Source: a bacterium
GTDB lineage: Bacteria; Planctomycetota; UBA1135; UBA2386
NCBI GenBank assembly: GCA_024743115.1
Contig: JANSXC010000010.1
Span: 124,001-188,000 of the forward strand
DNA length: 64,000 bases
Direction of reading: 5' to 3'
In this document: piece by piece, positions 1 through 11,511 of the stretch
Layout of the letters: each line of letters opens with the position of its first letter
How positions within the stretch are numbered: position 1 is the stretch's first letter
The notes under the pieces: model-generated
The model's input: the letters and a program-made list of their open reading frames with translations, nothing else
Told to the model about the DNA's origin: nothing
Database searches by the model: none
Program-made: the position numbers and the translations under genes

Positions 1-543
1 CGGGAACCTCACCTCGTACCGGCCGACGCCGACTCGCTGGACGGCTGGATCGGCGCGGTTGCCGTTCCAGGACTTCGCACCGGTGATGACATAGCTGGCG
101 GCGCTCGCCCGGTCGGCGACAGCGAAGCCTTCCGATCGGAAGTTGCGGCCGCCGCTGCGGCAGAGGATGCAGAACGCGGAGTCCTGTGGACGGCCATTGG
201 GGTCGAACGTGGCGACGTCGACGTCGATGCCGGTGCCGTTCGGGATCCACGAGACGATGTTAGCGATGCCATTCTGGCCGTAAGCGGTGGCGTGAACGAC
301 CGTGTCGTCGGCCGGCACGTCGGGAACCGTGACCGTGAAACGACCGATGCCGGTACGGGTCGAGGTGATGTCCGTGCCCGACGGCGTGCGTTGGTACCCC
401 CCGCTAGGAGTAGCCGAGTTCGGCTGGACCCACGCCCAGGCGACGAGGGGGCTCTCGGGGATCGATTGGGCCGAAAGGGTCGCCGGCAGCGCGGTGAGGA
501 GGACGCAGCCGATGGGTGCAAGGTTGCAGAGGATGGAGTTCAT
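1..543 (-). CDS. Secreted beta-rich protein, C-terminus beyond window edge
   Basis: The frame is open from an ATG at 543 to the first base of the window, giving 181 codons without a stop; the C-terminus lies outside. The N-terminus has a signal peptide, with a hydrophobic stretch ending in LPATLSAQS near residue 26. The visible mature part carries a short repeated beta motif of the form G-[IV]-G-R-[FY]-x-V (GIGRFTV and GVGRYEV), so it is probably built of repeated beta modules. No enzyme motif is visible. It starts 30 bases after the stop of the sigma-factor gene on the same strand, so the two are probably co-transcribed. Function unknown; an exported structural or surface protein is the simplest guess. 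Confidence 0.72.
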   Translation of the reverse strand, partial: MNSILCNLAPIGCVLLTALPATLSAQSIPESPLVAWAWVQPNSATPSGGYQRTPSGTDITSTRTGIGRFTVTVPDVPADDTVVHATAYGQNGIANIVSWIPNGTGIDVDVATFDPNGRPQDSAFCILCRSGGRNFRSEGFAVADRASAASYVITGAKSWNGNRADPAVQRVGVGRYEVRFP

Positions 544-573
544 GCCCGCACGGAGGCGCGGGCGGCGTTCCGA

Positions 574-1248
574 TTACTGCTCGTTCGGAGATTTTCCGTC
601 GGGCAGCGGGTCCGCAGTTTCGCCCGGCTGGATTTCGAACTCGGCGAACACCGAATCGGGCAGTTGCTGGCGCAGTCGCCTCAAGGCGCGATGGTAGCGG
701 ACCGCGAGCGTGCCGGGTTCGACACACAGGATCTCGGCGGCCATCGGGTTCGAATGCTGCTCGATCGCGCGTAGCACCACGACTTCGCGGTCGATCTCCG
801 GCAGCGCTTCGATCGCCGACAGCACTGCATCGCGCCGTTCGCCGCGGGCGATCGCACTGACGATGCCGGTGCGTTGATCTGTGAGCTCCTGCGGTTGTTC
901 GCCACCGACCGGTGGCACTGCGCCGTGGGCGCGACGGCGGATCATCTTCTTGAGCACGTCGTTGATCTGCAGGATGACCGCGCGGCTCAGGTACGCGACC
1001 AGGGTTGGCGTGTAGCGCTCCTCGGGCGAGAGTTGGTCGAGCCGTGGCAGAACGCGGAGCCAGACCTCGCTGACGATGTCTGCTGGGTCGCAGATCGTGG
1101 CGATATCGCCCGTGAGGCGATATCGCGCCTGCGCCAACAGCAGCGGCGTGAAGCGCTCGACGATCCAGGCGCAGCTCGCATCGTCGCCGGCTACGGCCTG
1201 CCGAACATGGATGGTTGTGGCATCCGGATTGTCGTTTGGTGCGGTCAA
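574..1248 (-). CDS. ECF-type RNA polymerase sigma factor
   Basis: A sigma-70 family factor of the extracytoplasmic-function type, which would direct RNA polymerase to alternative promoters. Region 2 lies at about residues 20-90, including the helix DPADIVSEVWLRVLPRL. Region 4, with its helix-turn-helix, lies at about 145-198, from ALPEIDREVVVLRA to YHRALRRLRQQL. I chose a TTG start at 1248 because an AGGA lies just upstream and it leaves a gap before the divergent kinase gene. The first ATG, at 1365, would overlap the kinase start by 30 bases. The gene is divergent from a Ser/Thr kinase and followed on its own strand by a secreted protein, a layout in which kinase signalling could control sigma activity; that link is inferred. 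Confidence 0.85.
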   Translation of the reverse strand: MTAPNDNPDATTIHVRQAVAGDDASCAWIVERFTPLLLAQARYRLTGDIATICDPADIVSEVWLRVLPRLDQLSPEERYTPTLVAYLSRAVILQINDVLKKMIRRRAHGAVPPVGGEQPQELTDQRTGIVSAIARGERRDAVLSAIEALPEIDREVVVLRAIEQHSNPMAAEILCVEPGTLAVRYHRALRRLRQQLPDSVFAEFEIQPGETADPLPDGKSPNEQ

Positions 1249-1335
1249 CGGTTCCTGGTCAGTTTGCTCGAACGATACGGAGTCGTGGGCCGGCGAGGGA
1301 TTACCGGCGAATGTGATTTTTCCTACGCTCGCGCC

Positions 1336-4194
1336 ATGCCGTCCGACCCCGTGCTCGTCGAACACCAGATCCTGGCGCGGATCGCCGCGGACCAGGACCG
1401 TGGTCGGCTGGCGCAGAGGTCAGAGTATCGCGCGGCCTTCCCGGGCCACGAGCGCCTCGTCGATCGCACCCTCGACGAAATCCTCGGTGTGGGCGATTCG
1501 GACGGTGACGACCAACGCCCCGGCGGCGAACGCTACGGGCCATTCGAGGTGTTGGAGGTTCTGGGTCGCGGTGGTCAGGGTGTGGTCTATCTGGCACAGG
1601 ACACCGAACTGCCGCGTCAGGTTGCGTTGAAGGTGCTCGTCGCCGGCGGCTTCGACGCGCAGCGCCAACAGCGATTTCGGCGCGAAGCGGAGGTCGCGGC
1701 GCGCCTCGATCACCCGACACTGTGCCGCGTTCTCGCTTTTGGCGTCGAGAGCAACGTGCCGTACCTTGCGATGCAGTTCGTACCGGGTGATCCGCTCTCG
1801 AAGGTGATCGGTCGTCACGTTCAGGACGGGCCTGTGGACCTGAGCACGGTGACTGCTTCGGGTGCGCGGCCGAGCGACACCACGAGTGCGCCGGACGAGC
1901 GCGCCATGCGGGTCGTCGCGATGGTCGAGAAGCTCGCCCGCGGCCTGCACGTGGCCCACGAGAGTGGCGTCGTGCACCGTGATCTCAAACCCGGCAACGT
2001 GATGCTGCGCCCCGATGGCGAGCCCGTGCTGCTCGACTTCGGCCTGGCTCGCGACGAAGGCAGCACGCTGGATTCGTTGACGATGACGGCCGACGTGCTC
2101 GGAACGCCGGCATACATGGCACCCGAGCAGGTTGCCGGGCGCCGCACCGATCGGCGGACCGACGTGTTCGCGCTCGGAATCGTGCTATACGAGTGCCTGA
2201 CCGGTGTGAGGCCGTTTGTGGGTGCGACCCGCGAGCGACTGTTCGATGCGATTTCGCACGCGGACTTCAAGGCGCCGGCTGGCATTGCGGCTGGCGTGCC
2301 ACCGGATCTCGATCTCGTGTTGGCCGTTGCGCTCGAGAAGGAGCCGGATCGCCGCTACGAGAGTGCGCAAGCATTGGCCGACGACCTCGCTCGCGTAATG
2401 CGGCGTGAGCCGGTGACGGCTCGTCCGGTCGGTTCACTCGTGCGACTCGGGCGTTGGGTGCAGCGCCACCGGGTACTTGCTTCGAGCGCGGCCCTGGTGC
2501 TTGCGATCTTCGTGGCGGCGGCCAGTGTCTCGACTGCGGCCTGGTTGCGCAGTGACGAAGCTCGGACCGAGGCCGAGGCGATCAACGACTACATCTTGCG
2601 TGACCTGCTCCTGGCGGCCAAGCCGCGCGCGTTGGGGCGCGGCGCGCGCATGGTGGATGCGCTCGATTACGCCGCCCAACAGGTCGATGTGCGGTTCGCC
2701 GGCCAGCCACGGCTCGCGATGATCGTTCGTTCCCATCTCGCGCAGACGTTCCTGGCGCTCGGGTTGTGGCAGGAGGCGCTCGATCTGGCGCAACGCGCGG
2801 TGGCCGAGGGCGCGAGGGTGCAGGGCGAAGGTGCAGCACGGGTCGGCGAGACGGAGATCGTTCTCGGGGCGGCGCTGAACAAGCTGACGCGCTACGTCGA
2901 GGCCGAAGAGGTGCTGCACGGAGCGATCTCGACCTGCGCCTCGCACTTCGGCGAACAGGGTGAGCCGACGTTGCGCGGTCGAATGGAACTGGCCTATTCG
3001 CAGTACTACCAGGGTGACCAGGAAGCGGCGGCCGGCGCGATGGCCGCGCTCGTCGAAGAAAGCCGCGATGCGCTCGGGCCGACGGCCGAGCTGACTCGCA
3101 TCACGATGGCGAGACACTTCGAACTCGTGTTCGGACTCGGCCGCACCGAGCCGGCGCTCGAGCTGGCACGACGCATGGTCGCGTTGAGTCGGGAAGCGTT
3201 CGGCGACAACGGGATCGAGACCGTGGAGGCCGAGCTGGATCTTGGTTCGGCGCTCGTCGATGCCGGGCTCTATCCGGAGGCCGTGGAGATCGTGGGACGT
3301 ATCATCGGTCAACTCGAGCAAGAGTTCGGCGACCGGCATCCCTACCTCGGCACGGCACACTCCGTGCTGGTGAACATCTACTCGGACACCGGGCCGAGTG
3401 CCAAGGCGATCGAGCACGGCTTGCGCGGTTATGAGATCTATCGTGACGCGGTTGGCGCAGATCACCGCTTCACGCTGGTGCTGCAGAGCAACCTCGCAAT
3501 CGCCTACCGCACCGCTGGCGAATTCGGGAAAGCGCGCCAGACCGCGCTCGCTGTGCTCGAGGCCCGCAGGCGCAAGTATGGCGAGCAGCACGAAGACGTC
3601 GCGACGTCCTACGACGTCCTTGCCGCGATCGCGCAGATGGATGGCGACTACGGGCAGGCGGTCGAGTACGGCCGGCAAGCTGTCGCGGTTGGGCGAGCCG
3701 TGTTCGGTGCCGAGGATCCGCGGCTCGGTGACGCGCTCTGGAACCTTGCACGGAGCTACGCTCGAGCGGGCCGGCACGAGGAGTCCGTTGCTACCTGGCG
3801 TCATCAGCTTGCGGCAACGCGCGCGGCGAGCGGTTCCGACAGCGGTTGGGTCGTTCGTACCCAGCGGCGGTTCGCCGAGGCACTGCATCGGACGCAGCGT
3901 TATCGGGAGGCGATCGCGGCGTGTGACGATGCGTTGCGGATTCTCCGGATCGAGCGCCACGACGGACTCGATGCATGTATCCGTGGTTTGCGGGCCGCTG
4001 CGCGCTATCGCGAGGGTATCCGCGAAGGAATCGCCGAGGACATCGAGCGGGCCTGGGCCGACCTCGTGAAACTCGATCGCGTCGGGCTGCTCGATCGCAC
4101 CGCCGTGTTGCAGGTCTTGCTGGAGATCAGGCAGGCCGAGGGCGATGTCGCAGGGGTTGCCGCGGTCCGCGAGCGGATGAAGCTGCTGCGATAG
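1336..4194 (+). CDS. Membrane Ser/Thr protein kinase with TPR sensor region
   Basis: About 952 residues. The Hanks-type kinase domain spans about residues 66-330, with glycine loop GRGGQGVV, VALKVL lysine, catalytic HRDLKPGN near residue 213, DFG and APE motifs, so it should be active. A membrane helix follows at about 380-405 (ASSAALVLAIFVAAASVS), then about 540 residues of tetratricopeptide repeats of the kinesin-light-chain type, predicted outside the cytoplasm. I place the start at the ATG at 1336: the frame is open further upstream, but that part overlaps the divergent sigma gene antisense and looks non-coding. This architecture is typical of planctomycete signalling kinases. The neighbouring sigma factor is the obvious candidate partner, but the substrate is unknown. 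Confidence 0.9.
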   Translation: MPSDPVLVEHQILARIAADQDRGRLAQRSEYRAAFPGHERLVDRTLDEILGVGDSDGDDQRPGGERYGPFEVLEVLGRGGQGVVYLAQDTELPRQVALKVLVAGGFDAQRQQRFRREAEVAARLDHPTLCRVLAFGVESNVPYLAMQFVPGDPLSKVIGRHVQDGPVDLSTVTASGARPSDTTSAPDERAMRVVAMVEKLARGLHVAHESGVVHRDLKPGNVMLRPDGEPVLLDFGLARDEGSTLDSLTMTADVLGTPAYMAPEQVAGRRTDRRTDVFALGIVLYECLTGVRPFVGATRERLFDAISHADFKAPAGIAAGVPPDLDLVLAVALEKEPDRRYESAQALADDLARVMRREPVTARPVGSLVRLGRWVQRHRVLASSAALVLAIFVAAASVSTAAWLRSDEARTEAEAINDYILRDLLLAAKPRALGRGARMVDALDYAAQQVDVRFAGQPRLAMIVRSHLAQTFLALGLWQEALDLAQRAVAEGARVQGEGAARVGETEIVLGAALNKLTRYVEAEEVLHGAISTCASHFGEQGEPTLRGRMELAYSQYYQGDQEAAAGAMAALVEESRDALGPTAELTRITMARHFELVFGLGRTEPALELARRMVALSREAFGDNGIETVEAELDLGSALVDAGLYPEAVEIVGRIIGQLEQEFGDRHPYLGTAHSVLVNIYSDTGPSAKAIEHGLRGYEIYRDAVGADHRFTLVLQSNLAIAYRTAGEFGKARQTALAVLEARRRKYGEQHEDVATSYDVLAAIAQMDGDYGQAVEYGRQAVAVGRAVFGAEDPRLGDALWNLARSYARAGRHEESVATWRHQLAATRAASGSDSGWVVRTQRRFAEALHRTQRYREAIAACDDALRILRIERHDGLDACIRGLRAAARYREGIREGIAEDIERAWADLVKLDRVGLLDRTAVLQVLLEIRQAEGDVAGVAAVRERMKLLR

Positions 4195-4202
4195 CCGGGC
4201 TC

Positions 4203-4364
4203 GAACCGCTGATAGTCGCGCTCGTCTCAGGACGCGACGACGAGGAAGGCGTCGGCGAAGCCACCGCGCGCATTCTGGCGAAGGATGGCGCGAAGGCGGT
4301 CGCCGTCGAGGCCGACGTGGACGTGAACGAGATCATCGTCCGGCCGGCGAAGCAGGAGCTGTAA
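4203..4364 (+). pseudogene. Remnant of a short-chain dehydrogenase with internal deletion
   Basis: The frame directly after the kinase stop reads like the two ends of a short-chain dehydrogenase/reductase (SDR) joined together. VALVSG followed by GVGEATARILAKDGAKAV resembles the SDR N-terminal cofactor fold. DVNEIIVRPAKQEL resembles the usual SDR C-terminus and ends at a TAA (4362-4364). The roughly 180 residues in between, including the catalytic YxxxK, are missing, and I see no start codon or ribosome site. The gene is therefore read as a decayed fragment. The family assignment rests on motif resemblance only. Confidence 0.55.
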
Positions 4365-4380
4365 TCCCGCTGGGCAGCAG

Positions 4381-7155
<2,775 letters not shown>

Positions 7156-7427
7156 GGGTATCTATGCGAAGTGGGCGGCTTTGGGTCGCCGGAGGTGGGA
7201 TAGCCCCGGGCGGGCCGCGATTCGACGGGCAACAGTGTGCGCGTGGCGACAATCGGCGCAAGGACGGTTCCGGGCAGCCAGGGAAGGGCTAGGCTGCCCG
7301 GGCGGGTTGCGCGCGGGTTTGATCTGGTGGGGCCGCTGGCTCTTCGATCCCTCGCCGCCCCGAGCCAGAGCTGGCGCGACATTTTCCGCAACGATTTCCG
7401 CAGCCTGGGCATCCCTTGGCGAACCCA

Positions 7428-9662
7428 ATGGAACTCGAAGCACCGGAATCCCTCCTCGACCACGGCCAGCTCCTGCGACGCCTCGCCGGCGCGCTGTTGC
7501 GTTCGACGGCAGACGTCGACGACGTGGTTCAAGGCGCCTACACCGCCGCGCTCACGCAACAGCGCCCGAGCGGTTGGCCCTTGCCGCAATGGCTCGCCGG
7601 CGTCGGCCGCAACCTGTCACGGCGGCAGCTCCGAGATCGTCAGCGGCGGGTGTCCGCCGAGAACGCCGCCGCGCGTCCCGACACAACGCGATCGACGGTC
7701 GAGGTGATCGAGCGGGAGGAGCTGCGGTCCCTCGTGGTCGACGCCGTGATGGCACTTCCAGACCCGCAGCGTTCCGTCGTTCTGATGCGGTACTACGATG
7801 GCGTTCCACCGCGGGAGATTGCGCGCCGGCTCGACATGCCTGGTGCGACGGTGCGCTCGCATCTGCATCGCGCGCTCGAGACCTTGCGCGCGCGACTCGA
7901 TCGCGATCATCCCCGAGGGCGCGCAGGTTGGACGGCGCTGCTGCTGCCGCTCGCGGTCGCGGATTCGGTCGCGCCGCCGGTTGGCGCGGCCAAGGCGTTC
8001 ACGGTGGGGTTCGTGGCGGTCTCGGTACTGGCCATGGGGATCCTGGCATGGTGGCTGGGGAGCACGCCGCTCGAGGTCGACCGGGCCGCAACCGTGCGGG
8101 CGGCCGATCGTGAACCCGTGATCACGCAAACCGCAGAAGCTCCGCTCGATCGCACGGCTGCCGACACGACCGCGCCGGTCGCCCCACCAGCGAACGAACC
8201 GGCTCCGAAAGCCGCCGTCGTGGTGCGCTTCCTCGATGCCGAACGACAACCCGTCGCCGGTGACGCGATGCGTGATCAGTTTCGCGCAGCACGAGGCGCT
8301 GGGGCGGCTCTGTTGATCGACGCTGCCGCACTCGAGCGGGGCGGCATCGAGGCGCTGATTGCGGCGCGTTTTGGCCCAACGGAAGTCTGGCAGCAGAACC
8401 TTCCGCTCGAGTTCTCCGAAGATGGTGCCTCGATCTCGGCGCCGGCTGGCACGGGTCGGTTCCGCCTGTTGGTGCCTCGACCTCACGCCGCGGGCTACCT
8501 GTCCACGCCGTTCGAGTTGCCGAGTGCCGAACCTCTGTGTATCGAAGTGCCGTTGGCCCCGCCGGTCGAACGGCGCATCGTGCACTTCGTTGCCGCGGAC
8601 ACCGGCGCGCCGCTCGCGGACGCCACGGTCACGGCGTACACCGAGTTCGGCGACGATCGTGCGTTCCTCCCCGGATCGGTCATGAAGACAGATGCGAGCG
8701 GCGACTGCACCATCGCGACGGTCGAACTCGGCGGGTCGCAGGTGATTCGCAACGCTGTCTGGTGGCTCGAAACACCGGACTACGCCGGGCGGTTCTCGAT
8801 CGGTGAGCCCGGCGATGTCCTCGAGGTGCAGGTGCCGAAGCGCGGCGTCATCACAGGCATGGCCTACTCGAGCGCCGGCGCGGCCGCGGCTGGGGAGCAG
8901 ATCGCCTTCGCGTGCAACAAGGGGCCGGCGTTCTCCGCGGAGGTCGGCGCCGACGGCCGTTTCGTGATCCCGCGGGTGCCCGCGGCTCGTGGCACGCTCG
9001 CGCTCGTCGGCGGACCCGGAGTCCGTGCGACGCCGGTCTCGGTGTCGCCCGGCAAGACGATCGAGGCCGTGATCGGCTCAGTCATGGTCGGCGCGTCGGT
9101 CGTCGGACGCATCACCACGGGTGGCCAGCCGCTCGCCGGTGTCATGACGATGGCGGGTAGCCGCAGCAAGGATCGTCGGTTCGCGAAGACGGCAGCCGAT
9201 GGCAGCTTCACCCTGAGCGACGTGGCGTCGAAGGCGCGCTTCGCGATCCTGCTCGGTGACCCGGCCGTCTCGGACAACTTCACGATTCAGCGTAGCGAGC
9301 CGCTCGACCTGTCGGGCGGCAAGCAGCCCGCCCTCGACTTCGACTTGCCAGCCGGGATGTTGCGTGTGCAGGTCGTCGACGCGAGTGACGGCAAGCCGAT
9401 CGCCGGCGTGCCGGTCACCGCTGGCCCCAAGAACCGCAACTCGCAGCGCGACCGATTTCCGGGCTACACCTACCGTGCGGGTTGGGCGGAACGGACGAAC
9501 GCCGACGGCGAAGTGACGATGCGTTGCCTGCCCATGGGTGAGGCTCACAGCCTGCGGGTGCGGGCCCATCGCAGCGGTTACGAGTCCGTCACGGTCGACG
9601 TGCTCGAGCCCCACGTGCGGATTAGCGATGGCCCGTTGGTGATTCGACTCAACCAGAAGTAG
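7428..9662 (+). CDS. ECF sigma factor fused to a membrane helix and extracytoplasmic domains
   Basis: About 744 residues combining two parts normally found in separate proteins. Residues 1-165 are an ECF sigma factor: region 2 contains STADVDDVVQGAYTAAL, and region 4 runs from ALPDPQRSVVLMRYYDGV through IARRLDMPGATVRSHLHRAL. A membrane helix follows at about 188-212 (FVAVSVLAMGILAWWLG). The remaining 530 or so residues are proline/alanine linker plus several beta-sandwich repeats of the carboxypeptidase-regulatory type, for example GVITGMAYSSAGAAAAGEQI and GRFVIPRVPAARGTLALVGG, which should face the periplasm. A TTG at 7416 could start four residues earlier; I use the ATG. If real, the sigma domain is tethered to the membrane unless released by proteolysis. 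Confidence 0.85.
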   Translation: MELEAPESLLDHGQLLRRLAGALLRSTADVDDVVQGAYTAALTQQRPSGWPLPQWLAGVGRNLSRRQLRDRQRRVSAENAAARPDTTRSTVEVIEREELRSLVVDAVMALPDPQRSVVLMRYYDGVPPREIARRLDMPGATVRSHLHRALETLRARLDRDHPRGRAGWTALLLPLAVADSVAPPVGAAKAFTVGFVAVSVLAMGILAWWLGSTPLEVDRAATVRAADREPVITQTAEAPLDRTAADTTAPVAPPANEPAPKAAVVVRFLDAERQPVAGDAMRDQFRAARGAGAALLIDAAALERGGIEALIAARFGPTEVWQQNLPLEFSEDGASISAPAGTGRFRLLVPRPHAAGYLSTPFELPSAEPLCIEVPLAPPVERRIVHFVAADTGAPLADATVTAYTEFGDDRAFLPGSVMKTDASGDCTIATVELGGSQVIRNAVWWLETPDYAGRFSIGEPGDVLEVQVPKRGVITGMAYSSAGAAAAGEQIAFACNKGPAFSAEVGADGRFVIPRVPAARGTLALVGGPGVRATPVSVSPGKTIEAVIGSVMVGASVVGRITTGGQPLAGVMTMAGSRSKDRRFAKTAADGSFTLSDVASKARFAILLGDPAVSDNFTIQRSEPLDLSGGKQPALDFDLPAGMLRVQVVDASDGKPIAGVPVTAGPKNRNSQRDRFPGYTYRAGWAERTNADGEVTMRCLPMGEAHSLRVRAHRSGYESVTVDVLEPHVRISDGPLVIRLNQK

Positions 9663-9894
9663 TTCGCGCGTTCCGTGGTGACGTGTCGATCGAACGCCAC
9701 TCACGATGGTGGCAGATGACCTGCCGTTGCGGTCGTTCCGAGCCCATGTGGGACCGCGGTGGGATTCGCTGGTTCGCTGCCGGCCAACCGCGGTGTTTGG
9801 ACTGGTGCGAGGAGTGCGGCGTGCCGAACTGGCATCGGGTGCATCAGGTGTGGCCCTGGTGACCCGGACTCTCGGCGACGGTTACACTGCACGC

Positions 9895-10305
9895 GTGCGC
9901 GCCCACAAAGGAATGCGATTCTCGTCGGCCGTCGACCTGGAGCCGGAGTCGGTCGCGCGTTTCGCGCACTCCGTCGGCGATACGAATCCCCTACACCACG
10001 ATGACGAGGCTGCGAGGGGGTCATCATTCGGGCAGCGCATCGCGAGTGGCCCACAAACGAGCGCGCTGATGATGGCTGCCACGGCGCGACACTTCTCGCG
10101 CAGCGGCGCGATGGTCGGGCTCGAGTTCGCGTTCCGTTTTCGAAGGGCCGTGCCGGCGACGCAGCGCGTGCGGATCGATTGGCTCGTCGTCGACGTGATC
10201 GTAAGCGAGAGTCCGCGCGGCCAGATCGTGGACCTGCGCGGACGCATGCAGAATGCCGATGGCCAGACCGCGGTGGGGGCGAAGGGAAAGGTCTTGTTGC
10301 GATGA
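9895..10305 (+). CDS. MaoC-like hydratase/dehydratase
   Basis: A single hot-dog-fold MaoC domain of about 136 residues, a family that hydrates trans-2-enoyl thioesters. The hydratase signature is visible as FAHSVGDTNPLHHDDEAA (catalytic Asp and His), followed by IASGPQTSALMMAA. The frame is open back to an ATG at 9706, but that extra stretch looks nothing like the family, so I take the GTG at 9895, just before MRFSSAVDLEPESVARFA, the usual N-terminal strand; the ATG at 9913 is another option. No fatty-acid or polyhydroxyalkanoate genes are nearby, so the substrate is unknown. The sequence downstream is decayed. Confidence 0.8.
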   Translation: MRAHKGMRFSSAVDLEPESVARFAHSVGDTNPLHHDDEAARGSSFGQRIASGPQTSALMMAATARHFSRSGAMVGLEFAFRFRRAVPATQRVRIDWLVVDVIVSESPRGQIVDLRGRMQNADGQTAVGAKGKVLLR

Positions 10306-10800
10306 CGTCGATCGGGGAGCAGCCGATCGTGCGCGATCCGGGATACGGGCGGGGCTTCGAAGTCGTGAAGCGGATGAGGCGCGGTAGCAGGCGACTCGCG
10401 ATGGCTCCTCCTATCCACAGCCGCCTGGTTGTTGGTAGCTGTGGCTGCGGCCTGTGCCACGCCTAATGGCGCTGCACTGTCTCGTGTGTCCGGTTCCGCG
10501 GCGTTGATCGGAGAGATGCGCCGGCATGCGCGCACGCCTTCCCCAACGCCGCCTCCGCTCTACGTTTTGGGTGGCATCTGGTGGAGAGGGTGCTTCGGGC
10601 ACGTCGTGGCGACGAGCTCGCAGATGGTCGCAGTGCGAATGGATGAAGCAGAACGCTGGCCGTCAGACGTGCAGCACCTCTTCCTACCGGTTTCGCGTGA
10701 TGATCACGCAGCGATCAAAGGAGACGCCGTGGTCGTTGGGCGCGTGGGCGACGTGTTGATCTGCCGCTAGTTCCCGAATCGCTGTACGAAGTCGGAGTTG
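10306..10800. other. Gene-poor stretch, no convincing gene
   Basis: Between the MaoC gene and the secreted-protein remnant I find no frame with convincing coding character. One + frame is open from 10429 to a TAG at 10768-10770, with plausible pieces such as VVVGRVGDVLICR, and the same frame continues beyond the stop into the LPNGD-like part of the downstream remnant. It may therefore be the broken 5' part of that gene, but I cannot recognise it. Confidence 0.4.
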
Positions 10801-11392
10801 CCGAGTGTGGGAGATCACGCGTGGGTCGACTTTTCGACATACCCGATCGACTTTGCCAACCTGCCGAACGGCGATCTCGCCGCGATCGGCACGCACGCGG
10901 CGGCGATCCGGAGCGGAACGACATGGACGTCGCTGCCGGTCACGGACCGTACTTCGCGCCCTCGATGCAACGTGTTCTGCCACCGCTGCCGTGAGCGGCG
11001 TCGGTTGCAGCGGCAGCGCAGGCCCACTCGAGTTGTCGACGGCGGAGCTGCCGTGGACCGGAACGACCTTCGAGTGCACGGCGGCCGGGTTTGCCCCGAG
11101 CGCGTTCGGAATCTCGGTGTGGGGCCTGACGCCAGTCTCTACGCCGTTGATCTCGCTGTTCTCGCAGGGCCTTGCCGGTTGTTCACTATTTGCGACCCCG
11201 GACGCCACCCGACTGCTCCTGCCCGTCGCCGGGGTGGCGACCACCAGCATCACGTTGCCTAACGATCTGACCTTCGCCAACCTCGTACTGCACCATCAAG
11301 CGCTCGCGTTCGAGTTCGGTTCTGCGACCCCTGGAGTAGTTGCTGCGGTCGCGAGCACCAACGGTCTGGCGGTCACGATCGGTTCGTTCTGA
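10801..11392 (+). pseudogene. Frameshifted remnant of an LPNGD-repeat secreted protein
   Basis: Two frames together spell the end of a known planctomycete type of secreted protein. In the first frame, about 10801-10950, the stretch FANLPNGDLAAIGTHAAA followed by SGTTWTSLPV matches the repeat unit of proteins with many LPNGDLVAGG...WNGTTWSPLG-like units. About 10960-10985 the reading shifts to another frame. That frame encodes a complete C-terminal beta domain: GVGCSGSAGPLELSTAELPW, LAGCSLFATPDATRLLLPVA and a final STNGLAVTIGSF before the TGA at 11392. No start, signal peptide or further repeats are found upstream. The C-terminal domain resembles those at the ends of other exported proteins in this window. 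Confidence 0.6.
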
Positions 11393-11511
11393 GGGGCGAT
11401 CTGAGAATCGAAGGGTGGTGAGTCTTTGGATTCACCTTCCGTAATCGTCACAAGTCGAGCGTTCAGAATTCGCTACGCGCGTTCGAGGATCTCGTGCCCG
11501 AGCATCTCGCG

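Noticed and set aside
9..521. A 170-residue minus frame at the left edge
   Set aside because: Ser/Arg/Pro-rich and without motifs; another minus frame over the same bases has a signal peptide and beta motifs and runs through the window edge.
874..1335. Extending the first kinase upstream to 874
   Set aside because: That extension lies antisense to a clear sigma-factor gene and has no kinase-related content.
2434..3960. Long minus-strand frame antisense to the TPR part of the first kinase
   Set aside because: Composition is that of a shadow frame (Arg/Leu/His-rich without motifs), and the TPR repeats on the + strand are clear.
9706..9894. N-terminal extension of the MaoC protein
   Set aside because: The extra 63 residues are Arg/Val-rich and do not match the hot-dog fold; a GTG at 9895 precedes the family's first strand.
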